A DNA stretch of 64,000 nt from Glycomyces sp. NRRL B-16210 (GCF_000719515.1 NZ_JOGR01000011.1:62001-126000), one strand, 5' to 3'. Positions 16,154-27,643 are shown, counted from the stretch's first letter. Notes: generated by a model not told the origin, from the sequence alone. Made by a program: numbers and translations.

Positions 16154-16644
16154 CAGACGACCTCTGCCATCTCGGCTTGGAGTTCGGTGGCCTTGCGCAG
16201 GAGGCCGCGCATGATGAACAGCAGCATCGCGAACGTGGCCCCGGCCGCCGCGCACAGGCCCGTGGCGCCGACCGCGCCGATGAGTTCCATCTCGGGGGCG
16301 GGGATGTCGGAGAAGAGCAGGTGGACGGTGACCGAGGCGGCGGTGAGGCTCGCTGCGACGGTGGCGCCGATGATGACGTCGACCCAGCGGAAGGCGCGGG
16401 CGCTGAAGATCGCGTCGCGCTCGATCATGCCCAGGAGCACCCAGGCGGCGACGAGCACGACCTGGATGCAGGCGATGCCGACGATTCCGGCGATCGTGTA
16501 GGGCACCTGGTAGGGGGCGTAGGCCGGGTTGAGGTCGACCTCGTCGGCCGCGGTGACGGGGACGACGACGATCTGGCCGAAGAGCCCGGCGAGGAACGTG
16601 ACGGCGAGGACCGCGCGGAGCGCGGCGATGAAGAAGGAGTGCAT
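16153..16644 (-). CDS. DUF2975 family membrane protein
   Basis: A protein of 163 residues with four hydrophobic helices, the topology of DUF2975: N-terminal AVLAVTFLAGLFGQIVVVPV, then AGIVGIACIQVVLVAAWVLL, VIIGATVAASLTAASVTVHL, and AAAGATFAMLLFIMRGLL at the C-terminus. It overlaps the XRE gene by ATGA. The start codon abuts a 63-bp near-perfect inverted repeat with no Shine-Dalgarno inside it, so the mRNA may be leaderless. Function is unknown; similar pairs exist in many Firmicutes and actinobacteria. Confidence 0.8.
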   Translation of the reverse strand: MHSFFIAALRAVLAVTFLAGLFGQIVVVPVTAADEVDLNPAYAPYQVPYTIAGIVGIACIQVVLVAAWVLLGMIERDAIFSARAFRWVDVIIGATVAASLTAASVTVHLLFSDIPAPEMELIGAVGATGLCAAAGATFAMLLFIMRGLLRKATELQAEMAEVV

Positions 16645-16705
16645 CTATCGATTATCGATCGACATCTATCGAAAGTCAATAGATGTCGATCGAAAATCAA
16701 TAGAT
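16643..16705. promoter_or_regulatory. Palindromic operator with four 9-bp boxes phased by 21 bp
   Basis: A 30-bp arm (16643-16672), spacer AAG, and a 30-bp arm (16676-16705) are inverted repeats with three mismatches. Within each arm the box ATCTATYGA (or TCAATAGAT inverted) occurs twice, at 16643, 16664, 16676 and 16697. The copies of an arm are 21 bp apart, two helical turns, and TCGATCG lies between them. The region is strongly AT-rich against its surroundings and ends at the DUF2975 start codon. Probably the binding site of the XRE protein. Confidence 0.75.
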
Positions 16706-16827
16706 TCCTGATCGCGTGTCCGCAGGCGCGCCCGGCGGGCGGCAGACGGGGGACATCGGGAGGCCGACGACCACCCCGCCGCACCGGCCCGGGCGCGCAT
16801 TCGGAGCAGGGGAAACGCCCGCGCAGG

Positions 16828-17739
16828 TCAGCCCTCGATCAGCGTCAGCGCCCTTCCGCGCAGGTTCTCGGCGTTCGTGATCCCCTCCAAGGCGGTGATC
16901 CGGTCGCCCTCGGGCGTGGACTCGACGGTGAACACCAGCATCCGGGTCGGCTGATCGGCGGGAGCGGCGACGACCGCGATCCGCCCGTCCACGAGCATCA
17001 TCTCCCCCGCCGTGCCCAGAGCGGCGAACGTGATCGCGCTGCCGGCGATCTGCGCCGCCCCGCGCAGGATCGGCCCGACCGTGCCGCCGTCGGTCCGCGC
17101 GGTCACCTCCGGGTCGAGCACCGCCACGAGCGCGTCGAAGTTCCCGCCGCGCGCGGCCTCCTGGAACGCCTCGACCACCGCGCGCTGGCGGGAGACGTCC
17201 CGGCTCGGCGGCCCGCCGTTCCCGCGGACCCGCGCGCGGGCGCGGCTGGCGAGCTTGCGGGCGGCGACCGGGGTGCGGTCGAGGATGCGGCCGATCTCGT
17301 CGAAGGGCACGGCGAACATGTCGTGGAGGACGAACGCGAGCCGCTCGGCCGGCTCCAGGGTCTCCAGCACCACCAGGAGCGCGAGGCCGACCGAGTCGGC
17401 CAGGAGCGCGGCCGACTCCGGGTCGGCCTCCGGGGCCGGGTCCGGCAGCGGGACCGGCCCGGACCCGTAGTCGGAGGCGTGCTCGGGCATCGGCTGCTCG
17501 GCGCGGGACTTGCGCCGCCGCAACTGGTCGAGGCAGACGCGACCGACCACGGTGGTGAGCCAGCCGCTCAGGTTCGCGATCGCGCCGGTGTCGCTGGAGG
17601 CGAGCCGGAACCAGGCCTCCTGGACGGCGTCCTCGGCCTCGCCGGAGGAGCCGAGCATCCGGAACGCCACGGCTTCCAGTCGGGGCCGGTCGGCCTCGAA
17701 GCGGCGGGCCAGCCACTGGTCGTCACGGTCTGCGGTCAT
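16828..17739 (-). CDS. sigJ: SigJ-type ECF sigma factor with SnoaL-like C-terminal domain
   Basis: A protein of 303 residues. Region 2 is RLEAVAFRMLGSSGEAEDAVQEAW, then WLTTVVGRVCLDQLRRRKSRAE, and region 4 is AFVLHDMFAVPFDEIGRILDRT (about residues 130-160). After residue 185 comes an extra domain (VVEAFQEAARGGNFDALVAV with LDPEVTARTDGG) of the SnoaL/NTF2 fold, which defines the ECF41/SigJ group and regulates sigma activity in cis. A GAGGGGG ribosome-binding site precedes the ATG at 17739. No carboxymuconolactone decarboxylase gene, the usual ECF41 partner, is adjacent. Confidence 0.85.
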   Translation of the reverse strand: MTADRDDQWLARRFEADRPRLEAVAFRMLGSSGEAEDAVQEAWFRLASSDTGAIANLSGWLTTVVGRVCLDQLRRRKSRAEQPMPEHASDYGSGPVPLPDPAPEADPESAALLADSVGLALLVVLETLEPAERLAFVLHDMFAVPFDEIGRILDRTPVAARKLASRARARVRGNGGPPSRDVSRQRAVVEAFQEAARGGNFDALVAVLDPEVTARTDGGTVGPILRGAAQIAGSAITFAALGTAGEMMLVDGRIAVVAAPADQPTRMLVFTVESTPEGDRITALEGITNAENLRGRALTLIEG

Positions 17740-18117
17740 GAATGCCCCCTCGATCGACGCGTACGACACTATGACGCGCGGGAAGCCGAGAACGTGACCG
17801 CGAGGCGCGAACGAGTGCCGAGACGAGGGCGATCGGCCGGGAGACCCCATCGGCGGCTCGGCGTCACCTGCTCGGGCAGCGCAAAGGGGGGCACGGCCGA
17901 CCGGCCGCGCCCCTCGTCCTGCCGCACCCTTGTCCGGTCGCGTCTCCTCGCCTTCCCGCACCTCTCGCCTTGCCGTGCCCCGTTCCGGCCGCACACCTCT
18001 TCGTCCTGCCGCGCCCCTTGTCCGGCCGCGCCCCTCGCCTTGCCGCTCCCGTTGCCGTGCCCCGCAATCCGGCCGCACTCCCCTTCGCCTTGCCGCGCCC
18101 CTTCTCGCCTCCCACGG
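17740..18117. other. 378-bp region upstream of sigJ with degenerate repeats
   Basis: No gene is supported. The part next to sigJ should hold its promoter, none of which I can recognise with confidence. 17905-18110 is a pyrimidine-rich degenerate repeat (listed separately) running to the end of arcA. Confidence 0.5.
17905..18110. repeat. Degenerate CGCCTTGCCGCGCCCC-type repeat tract
   Basis: Variants of TCGCCTTGCCGCGCCCCTTGTCCGGCCGC recur about seven times with slips and substitutions. Recurring words are CGTCCTGCCGC, CGCCTTGCCG and TCCGGCCGC. One strand is nearly all C/T. Intergenic, between the arcA stop and the sigJ leader. Confidence 0.65.
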
Positions 18118-19371
18118 TCAGAAGTCGACCGGGTCGCGGATGATCGGGCAGGTCATGCAGTGGCCGCCGCCCCTCCCGCGCCCCAGCTCGGCGCCGACGA
18201 TCGTGATGACCTCGATCCCGGCCTTGCGCAGCAGCGTGTTCGTCTGCGTGTTCCGGTCGTACGTCATTACCACGCCCGGCTCCAGCGCCACCGCGTTGTT
18301 CCCCGAGTCCCACTGCTGGCGCTCCGAGGCGTACTCGTCGCCGCCGGTCTCGATGATCCGCAGCCCCGAGAGCCCCAGCGCCTCGGCCACCACATCGGTG
18401 AACGCCGCCGACCCGTGGTCGGTCAACTCCAGGCCCGGCTCCTTGTCGCCGGGCCGCAGCGAGAATGAGTGCACCGCGTCCATGATCTTCGGGTACAGCG
18501 TCACCACGTCCCGGTCGGCGAAGGTGAACACCGTGTCCAGATGCATCGCCGACCGCAGCTTCGGCATCCCCGCCACGATCACCCGCTCGGCCGCCCCGCC
18601 CTCGAACAGCGCCCGCGCCACCTGCGTGATCGCCTGCCGCGAGGTCCGCTCGCTCATGCCCATGAGCACCACGCCGTTCCCCACCGGCATGATGTCGCCG
18701 CCCTCGAACGTCGCCTGACCCCAATGCCGATCCGGGTCGCCCCACCACACCCGCGAGCCCCGGTAGTCGGGATGGAACGTGTACACCGCCTTCATCAGCA
18801 GCGTCTCGTCGTGCCGCGCGGGCCAGTACAGCGGGTTCAACGTCAACCCGCCGTACAGCCAGCACGTGGTGTCCCTCGTGTACAGCGTGTTCGGCACCGG
18901 CGGCATCAGGTACTCGCGCGCGCCGCTCGACTCCCGTGCCAGGGCGATGTACGAGGGCCGCAGGTCCTCGGGCAGCTCGGCGGTCGACAGCCCGCCGATG
19001 AGGTGCTCGGCCAACTGCGCGGGCGAGAGCGATTCGAGGAACGCGCGGGTCGGCTCGATCAGGCCCAGCCCCACCTCGTTCGCGGTGATCTTGCGGTCGA
19101 GCAGCCACGACCGGGCCTCGGCGTCGGCGACCGTCTCGGCGAGCAGGTCGTGCAGCTCCACGACCTCGACGCCCCTGGCCCGCATCTTGTTCACAAAGTC
19201 CGCGTGGTCCTTCTGCGCGTTCTCGACCCACATCACGTCGTCGAACAGGAGCCCTTCGGCGTTGGTGGGGGTGAGCCGCCGGTGGGCCAGGCCAGGCCTG
19301 CACACCAGCACCTTCCGCAGCTTCCCGACCTCGGAGTGGACCCCGTAGGCGGGCTGGTGTGGATCGGTCAT
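18118..19371 (-). CDS. arcA: Arginine deiminase
   Basis: A protein of 417 residues. ADI motifs are present: FEGGDIMPVGNG (catalytic Asp region), MHLDTVFTF (catalytic His), and the C-terminal GRGRGGGHCMTCPIIRDP with the nucleophilic Cys. VLVCRPGLAHRRLTPTN and FDDVMWVENAQKDH are the N-terminal substrate-binding segments. It hydrolyses L-arginine to citrulline and ammonia in the cytoplasm. The ATG at 19371 has GGAGGAGG upstream. The adjacent upstream gene is an arcD-like antiporter on the same strand (114-bp gap), so arginine/ornithine exchange and deimination are linked. No arcB or arcC lies in the window. Confidence 0.93.
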   Translation of the reverse strand: MTDPHQPAYGVHSEVGKLRKVLVCRPGLAHRRLTPTNAEGLLFDDVMWVENAQKDHADFVNKMRARGVEVVELHDLLAETVADAEARSWLLDRKITANEVGLGLIEPTRAFLESLSPAQLAEHLIGGLSTAELPEDLRPSYIALARESSGAREYLMPPVPNTLYTRDTTCWLYGGLTLNPLYWPARHDETLLMKAVYTFHPDYRGSRVWWGDPDRHWGQATFEGGDIMPVGNGVVLMGMSERTSRQAITQVARALFEGGAAERVIVAGMPKLRSAMHLDTVFTFADRDVVTLYPKIMDAVHSFSLRPGDKEPGLELTDHGSAAFTDVVAEALGLSGLRIIETGGDEYASERQQWDSGNNAVALEPGVVMTYDRNTQTNTLLRKAGIEVITIVGAELGRGRGGGHCMTCPIIRDPVDF

Positions 19372-19485
19372 CGTCGTCCTCCTCCGTTGGCGCCGTCGCG
19401 CTCGCGGGCGCTTCGGTCGATGGTCGATTGCGGTCGCGTGGTACGGCGTGGCTCGCGGTGGTGGGGCATGGCGGCATGGCATGGC

Positions 19486-20964
19486 TCAGATGCTGATCCA
19501 GCCGGCGGCGAGCGCGACGACGCCGAGCACGGCCCCGGCGATCGACACGGCCAGCAGCACCGCCTCGCCGGGACTGAACAGGCGGCGGCCCTGCTCGCGG
19601 CGGGCCATGACGAACAGGATGGTCGCGGGCGCGTAGATGATGAACGAGATGAGCACGAACCGCAGGCCCGCCGCGAACAGCAGGAACGCCGTGTAGAACG
19701 TCGCGAGCAGCGCGATCGCCATCTCACCGCCCGTGCCGCGCCCGGTGCCGCTCGCGCCCCGACCGGCACCGGCATCGATGCCAGAGTCGATCCCGCCGCC
19801 GCGCCCGGCCGCGACCTTGACCGCGAACAGGGCCGCGAGCAGGAACGGGATGAGCGTCAGCGAACTGGTCAGGTCGAGCGCGAAGTTGAACGCGTCCTCT
19901 GAGAAGTAGGTGACGACGAGGACGATCTGGCTCAAGGCCGTGGTCATGACCAGCGCCGGGACCGGCACGTCCGCGTCGGTGGAGCGGGAGAGGAACCGCG
20001 GCATGTCCTTGTCCTTCGCGGCCACGAACAGGACTTCGGCGGCCATGAGCGTCCACGCCAGGTACGCGCCGAGCACCGAGACGATCAGGCCGACGCTGAC
20101 GAAGACCTTCCCCCAGGTCCCGACCGCCTCCTCCAGGACCCCGGCCATGGACGGCTGCCGCAGCTCGGCGATCTCCTCCATGGGCATGACCCCGTAGGAC
20201 ACGATCGTGACCGACGCGAAGATCGCGAACACCGCGAGGAAACCGGTGATCGTGGCGCGCCCGACGTGCTCGCGGCGCTTGGCGTGGCGGGAGTAGACGC
20301 TGGCGCCCTCGACGCCGAGGAACACGAACACCGTCACGAGCATCGTGCCGCGGACCTGGCTGAACAGGGAACCGGCGTAGTCGGCGCCGGCGAAGTTCCC
20401 GGCGAAGACCTGCGGGTCGAACAGGAACAGCAGGAGGAGCACGAACACGAGGATGGGGATGACCTTGGCGACCGTGACGATCCGGTTGATCGCCGCGGCC
20501 TCCTTCACGCCGCGCTTGATGAGCAGGAAGAACGCCCACAAGCCCACTGAGGAGAGCGTGAGCGCCAGGACGGTGTCGCCGTCGCCGAGCGCGGGGAGGA
20601 CCGCGCCGAGGGTGGACATGATGAGGACCCAGTAGGTCACGTTGCCGACGCAGGCGCTGGCCCAGTAGCCGAACGCGGAGAAGAAGCCGGGGTACTCGCC
20701 GAACCCGGCTTTCGCGTAGGCGTAGACGCCGGCGTCGAGGTCGGGGCGGCGCATGGCGAGGCGCTGGAAGACGAAGGCGAGCATGAGCATGCCGGTGCCG
20801 GCGATGGCCCAGGAGATGAGGGCGCCGGCGACGCCGGTCTCTTGAGCGAAGCGGCGGGGGAGGGAGAAGACGCCGGCGCCGACCATGGAACCGACCACCA
20901 TGGAGGTGAGGGTCCAGAAGGCGAGTTTGACGGCGGGCCGGGTCTCGGCCGAGGTCTGCGCCAT
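19486..20964 (-). CDS. arcD: Arginine-ornithine antiporter (APC family)
   Basis: A protein of 492 residues with about 12 hydrophobic helices. The first helix region holds the APC signature SMVGAGVFSLPRRFA. DLDAGVYAYAKAGFGEYPGFFSAFGYW, the second conserved region, is typical of basic amino-acid/polyamine antiporters (APA). A Gly/Ala/Arg-rich loop near residues 410-430 (GRGGGIDSGIDAGAGRG) is unusual and probably a recent low-complexity insertion. The start at 20964 has GAGGA upstream. Its position before arcA supports the ArcD assignment over other APC substrates. Confidence 0.85.
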   Translation of the reverse strand: MAQTSAETRPAVKLAFWTLTSMVVGSMVGAGVFSLPRRFAQETGVAGALISWAIAGTGMLMLAFVFQRLAMRRPDLDAGVYAYAKAGFGEYPGFFSAFGYWASACVGNVTYWVLIMSTLGAVLPALGDGDTVLALTLSSVGLWAFFLLIKRGVKEAAAINRIVTVAKVIPILVFVLLLLFLFDPQVFAGNFAGADYAGSLFSQVRGTMLVTVFVFLGVEGASVYSRHAKRREHVGRATITGFLAVFAIFASVTIVSYGVMPMEEIAELRQPSMAGVLEEAVGTWGKVFVSVGLIVSVLGAYLAWTLMAAEVLFVAAKDKDMPRFLSRSTDADVPVPALVMTTALSQIVLVVTYFSEDAFNFALDLTSSLTLIPFLLAALFAVKVAAGRGGGIDSGIDAGAGRGASGTGRGTGGEMAIALLATFYTAFLLFAAGLRFVLISFIIYAPATILFVMARREQGRRLFSPGEAVLLAVSIAGAVLGVVALAAGWISI

Positions 20965-21090
20965 GGCGTCCTCGCAGGTAGGGGCCGCCGCCAGGCGCGG
21001 CCTTAGAGCACTGAAGGCCTGAATATAACGCCGTGTACGCGACTGGAACTCCGTTTCGGAGCATTCGCACGGGCTGCGTACGCTGAGTCG

Positions 21091-22800
21091 ATGCCACTCC
21101 TCAAGGCCATGGGCCGGTCGCTGCGCCGGTTGGTGCGCATGACGGTCCGCGCATACCGTTGGGCGCTTCTCAGGGTTCGAGGCCCGATAGTCCACCCCTG
21201 GGAATTCCTTGCCTATCGCCGCCGCCGCGCGCTGGAGACGCCGCCCAGGAAACCGTGGCGGCCAAGGCCGATTCCGACGTGGTTCCTGCTGGCGGCGTTC
21301 GTACTCATTTTCGCGGGTGGCCTGCTCTATTACTTCTGGCAGCTCGCGGAGATCGAGGCACTGCGAGTCCCTGGGGACTCCGAAAACGATCTTGAGATCA
21401 CGAAGCTGCGTTTGGACACCATCCGTGGCACGATCGCGATCGCCGCCGGTATCGGTGGTGCTTCAGCATTGATCTTGAACTTTCGGAAGCAGCAGCACTC
21501 GGAGTACCACACGACACAGGAGCGGATCACCGAGCTGCGGGTACAGGCAGTGGAGCAGTTGTCTTCGAAGGACCCAGGGGTCAGGATCGGCGGCCTGCAC
21601 AACCTGGAACGGCTTGGGGACCAGCACGAGGATTTGAGGCAGGGTGTGCTGGACGAGGTTTGCGCGTATCTGCGGAGGCCATTCGTTCCGCCGAGGAACC
21701 GCGCGGCGTTGATCGATGACCCGGAATTCAAAGTTCGGCGGCTCGCCCAGGAGATATTGCAGCGCCGACTCAAGCGGAAACTGGGGCGCCGCGAGTACTG
21801 GACACATACCCGGCTCGAACTCCGCAAAGCGTTCTTGAATGATATAGATTTCAGCGGATGTCACCTGTACAGCCCGGATTTCCAAGGAGCCACCTTCGCG
21901 GGAAAATCCTCGTTCGAAGCGACTTCATTCGGGGGAGAAACAAGCATCGCGAGAGCCAAATTCGAAGGGCTGGCGAATTTCCATAGAGCTTTGATCGATG
22001 GAAGCATGGACATATCCAGGGCGACCTTCAAGGACTACGTGGAGTTCAACAGCACCACCTTCCAGCGCGTCGCTCACTTCAACGGCGCGATCTTCCAGCA
22101 CGTCGCGGACTTCAGGGACACGACCTTCCAGCACGTCGCGGACTTCAGGGACACGACCTTCCAGCACGTCGCGGACTTCAGGGACACGACCTTCCAGCGC
22201 GACGCGGTCTTCAGTGGCGCGACCTTCCAGCGCGACGCGGCCTTCAGGGACACGACCTTCCAAGAAAGCGCGGTCTTCAACGGCGTGACTTTCCAGGACG
22301 GCGCGGTTTTCTCGCTCGGCACGGACTTCAGCGGCGCGACCTTCCAAGGAAGAGTGGTCTTCAACGGCGCGACCTTCCAGCGCGACGCGGCCTTCAGGGA
22401 CGCGACCTTCCAAGAAAGCGCGGTCTTCAACGGCGTGACTTTCCAGGACGGCGCGGTTTTCTCGCTCGGCACGGACTTCAGCGGCGCGACCTTCCAGCAC
22501 GTCGCGCACTTCAACGGCGCGACCTTCCAAGGAAGAGTGGTCTTCAACGGCGCGACCTTCCAGCACGGCGCGGGCTTCAGAGGCGCGACCTTCCAGCACG
22601 GCGCGGCCTTCAGAGATGTGCCTTCCGGTTCCGACTTGGATATCGGGTCTGCGAAGTTCCTGCGGCTGCCCGACCTGTCATTGCTGCCGGTTGGGTGGCG
22701 GGAATCGAAGAGCCTTCGTCCTGATGGGTATTGGCGGTTGGTTTACCGTGATCCGGATGTGCCGCGATCGGGCCATCCCTCCGACTCGGAAGCTCCTTAG
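21091..22800 (+). CDS. Membrane-anchored pentapeptide-repeat protein
   Basis: A protein of 569 residues. A basic N-terminus of about 60 residues precedes two transmembrane helices (WFLLAAFVLIFAGGLLYYFW and TIAIAAGIGGASALILNF). A conserved cytoplasmic helical segment then includes RITELRVQAVEQLSSKDPGV and RIGGLHNLERLGDQ, the pattern of streptomycete pentapeptide membrane proteins. From about residue 250 come some 35 pentapeptide units of the type F-x-x-A-T/F, many reading GATFQ, which would form a quadrilateral beta-helix. Base composition is visibly less GC-rich than neighbours. A 131-bp segment is duplicated inside the repeats. Function unknown; candidates include a scaffold or a defence-related membrane protein. 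Confidence 0.8.
   Translation: MPLLKAMGRSLRRLVRMTVRAYRWALLRVRGPIVHPWEFLAYRRRRALETPPRKPWRPRPIPTWFLLAAFVLIFAGGLLYYFWQLAEIEALRVPGDSENDLEITKLRLDTIRGTIAIAAGIGGASALILNFRKQQHSEYHTTQERITELRVQAVEQLSSKDPGVRIGGLHNLERLGDQHEDLRQGVLDEVCAYLRRPFVPPRNRAALIDDPEFKVRRLAQEILQRRLKRKLGRREYWTHTRLELRKAFLNDIDFSGCHLYSPDFQGATFAGKSSFEATSFGGETSIARAKFEGLANFHRALIDGSMDISRATFKDYVEFNSTTFQRVAHFNGAIFQHVADFRDTTFQHVADFRDTTFQHVADFRDTTFQRDAVFSGATFQRDAAFRDTTFQESAVFNGVTFQDGAVFSLGTDFSGATFQGRVVFNGATFQRDAAFRDATFQESAVFNGVTFQDGAVFSLGTDFSGATFQHVAHFNGATFQGRVVFNGATFQHGAGFRGATFQHGAAFRDVPSGSDLDIGSAKFLRLPDLSLLPVGWRESKSLRPDGYWRLVYRDPDVPRSGHPSDSEAP
22216..22496 (+). repeat. 131-bp internal duplication in the pentapeptide-repeat gene
   Basis: 22216-22346 and 22366-22496 are near identical (one difference seen) at an offset of exactly 150 bp, which keeps the reading frame and the pentapeptide phase. 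Shorter 30-bp repeats (TTCCAGCACGTCGCGGACTT type) flank it at 22096-22196. This indicates recent growth of the solenoid by unequal exchange. Confidence 0.85.
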
Positions 22801-22809
22801 TTCGATGTA

Positions 22810-22837
22810 GGCGGCGGCCGCTTTCGCAGCCGCCGCC
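22810..22837. terminator. Hairpin between convergent genes
   Basis: GGCGGCGGC (22810-22818) pairs with GCCGCCGCC (22829-22837) around a 10-base loop. It directly follows the pentapeptide gene stop at 22800 and faces the last gene of the minus-strand operon at 22930. Confidence 0.6.
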
Positions 22838-22929
22838 TCACTTCTCGCATGAATGCTCAAGTGGAGCCGCGATTGGACTCCCGAACCGATCACCAGGCCT
22901 GCATCCCACTGGATCGCTGGCCCGGTCGC

Positions 22930-23394
22930 TCAGTCGAGATTCCGGGTAGTGGCCGTCAGTTGTTTCGCTCGGTCGATGGTCTGGTCAGGGTGGGTCTTGA
23001 TCCACCGATAGCGACTCACTTGGTGTCGAAGCGCGTGCCAGAGCGCTTGGCTTCTTCGATCCTCGTCGAGCGGTGCGAGCAGGTGGCCTTCCCCGTACAG
23101 CGAGCGGATCACCGCTTCGATGTCGAGGTAGTTGGGCGGCGGCCCGACACCGTTCCCTTCCGCGCGGACCTCGGCCATGAACTCGGTGAGTTCGTCGTGG
23201 TCTACCGGGCCCGCGCCGCTCCCCGCGCCGGGGCCGAATCGATACTCCAGGCAGACGGCCGTGGCCGCGCGTAGAAGCTCGACCGCGTAGGCGCGGTCGC
23301 TCTCGTGGAACAGTTCGCGGAGCTTCTCCGCCTCAGCAAGGTCGCCCGTGATCAGTGCCGCGAGGTGGCTGTGTTGCAGCGTTTCAGGCGTCAT
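22930..23394 (-). CDS. Operon gene D: small helical protein, paralogue of gene C
   Basis: A protein of 154 residues, start ATG 23394 with AAGGAG six bases upstream, inside the 3' end of gene C (11-bp overlap). It is helical and acidic in the N-terminal half (LAALITGDLAEAEKLRELFH) with a Gly-rich loop (GPGAGSGAGP). The segment AVIRSLYGEGHLLAPLDEDR aligns with AMVRAVCGESALLNEVPADE of gene C, and the preceding helices also match, so C and D arose by tandem duplication. No catalytic motif, signal or membrane segment. It is the last gene of the four-gene operon. Function unknown. Confidence 0.65.
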   Translation of the reverse strand: MTPETLQHSHLAALITGDLAEAEKLRELFHESDRAYAVELLRAATAVCLEYRFGPGAGSGAGPVDHDELTEFMAEVRAEGNGVGPPPNYLDIEAVIRSLYGEGHLLAPLDEDRRSQALWHALRHQVSRYRWIKTHPDQTIDRAKQLTATTRNLD

Positions 23395-24259
23395 CGGCGC
23401 TCCTTCGGTCGGCGGCGGGTGTGGCCGAGACAGGGGAGGCAAGCAGTGCGATTCCCCGCGCGGCGGCTGCCTCGGCCGCGTCGGCGGCAGTCCGACCTGC
23501 AATCGCCTGGTCCGGGGTAGACCGATCGGAAGCGGCTCGGTTCGAAGTGGACCGATCGAAAGCGACTCGGTTCCGCTCGATCGGGTCCTGCGCGGCCTGA
23601 CCGACCTCCCCGACCATCACGCCTAGAACGGGCCGCCTGGAAGCGGCCTGTCCCGGCATAGCTCGGTCCGGCTTCGCCGGGCCCGCCTCGTGCGGTTTCG
23701 TTCGGTCCAGGGTCGCCGGGCCCGCGTCGTGCGGTTTCGTTTGGTCCAGCTCCGCGGGGCCCGCATCATGCGGATTCGTTCGGTCCAGGGCCGCCGCTAT
23801 CGCGAATTCGGCCATCAAGTTCCCCCGCACCTCCTCGATCTGCTCGAAGCGGCGCTTCAGCTCCTCATCGGTGATGTCGGTGCCGATCAGTTCGTGCATC
23901 ACCGCCCACGCGTACTCGGCCTGTTCGTCGGCGGGCACCTCGTTCAGCAGCGCCGACTCTCCGCATACCGCCCGCACCATCGCCTCCGCGCGGAGCGCGT
24001 TGAACGTCGGGTCGGTCGGGAAGTGCCTCTCGTGCAGGCGTTTCGTGAGGGCCGCGAGGTCGTCCGGATCGGGCCGGTCGCCGTATTCCTGGTGCACGAC
24101 GCCGGCGAGCAGACAGATCAGGAACAGCAGATGCGTCATCTGCCGCGCCTCCCCGATCTGCGCTGCCAGCCCGGCGGCTTCGACGGCCTCGCCGCGCAGC
24201 CGCGCGGTCGCATGTGCCCGGAAAAGAGCGGTGGCTGTTGTTTCGCCCTGCTGATTCAT
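23384..24259 (-). CDS. Operon gene C: paralogue of D with repeat-rich C-terminal tail
   Basis: A protein of 291 residues. Residues 1-135 are helical and match gene D (LFLICLLAGVVHQEYGDRPD; AMVRAVCGESALLNEVPADE; AVMHELIGTDITDEELKRRF). The tail has three 13-residue repeats, LDRTNPHDAGPAE, LDQTKPHDAGPAT and LDRTKPHEAGPAK, then Ser/Arg/Asp-rich stretches (DRSTSNRAASDRSTPDQA), and is probably disordered. The ATG overlaps the stop of gene B by 4 bp (ATGA). The hydrophobic stretch near residue 45 (LLFLICLLAGVV) could be a buried helix or a weak membrane segment. Function not recognised. Confidence 0.65.
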   Translation of the reverse strand: MNQQGETTATALFRAHATARLRGEAVEAAGLAAQIGEARQMTHLLFLICLLAGVVHQEYGDRPDPDDLAALTKRLHERHFPTDPTFNALRAEAMVRAVCGESALLNEVPADEQAEYAWAVMHELIGTDITDEELKRRFEQIEEVRGNLMAEFAIAAALDRTNPHDAGPAELDQTKPHDAGPATLDRTKPHEAGPAKPDRAMPGQAASRRPVLGVMVGEVGQAAQDPIERNRVAFDRSTSNRAASDRSTPDQAIAGRTAADAAEAAAARGIALLASPVSATPAADRRSADDA

Positions 24260-24677
24260 CCGTCGCACTCCCTTTGCGCCGCTTGCCAGATCGCGGTCGC
24301 CTCGCGCTTGATGCGAGCGGCGCGGCCGGACTGACGGGCCCATTCGAGGTAGTCGAGTTCGGTGATGTGCAGTTCGGGCCGGTCGGTGTCGAAGCCGGTC
24401 AGGAATCCGAGCACGGTCGGCGGGATGCGGTCGCGGGCCGCGAGGTTCTTGGGTTCCGGCGGTGTCTCCTCTCCCTCTGGCACTTCGTCGCCCAAGACCG
24501 CCCACATGCGCGGGAGGCTTTCGAGGATCCCGAATTTCAGGCAGCGTCCCGCGATCTCGGCTTCTCCGAGGATGGTGAGCGCACCAGGGTCGATACCGGC
24601 GAACGAGCGGACCGGCAGTGGGATTTCGCTGAGCGCCCTCGCGTATTTGGCGCGGACGCGGTGCGGGGCGAGGCGGC

Positions 24678-24687
<10 letters not shown>
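24256..24687 (-). CDS. Operon gene B: hypothetical protein
   Basis: A protein of 143 residues starting MGIGRLAPHRVRAKYARALS; the ATG at 24687 lies inside the last codons of gene A (10-bp overlap) with a GGGGG stretch upstream. It seems a compact globular protein: LTILGEAEIAGRCLKFGILE, then VPEGEETPPEPKNLAARDRI and the C-terminal LDYLEWARQSGRAARIKREA helix. I recognise no family. Overlap at both ends with A and C indicates translational coupling and probably fixed stoichiometry. Codon use is that of a typical high-GC gene, unlike the low-complexity gene A. Confidence 0.65.
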
Positions 24688-27620
<2,933 letters not shown>

Positions 27621-27643
27621 GGAAGGTCTCCTTCTGTTGTTGG

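Noticed and set aside
16828..18078. N-terminal extension of SigJ to 18078
   Set aside because: The extra 113 residues run through a degenerate repeat tract, while ATG 17739 has GAGGGGG upstream and begins the normal sigma domain.
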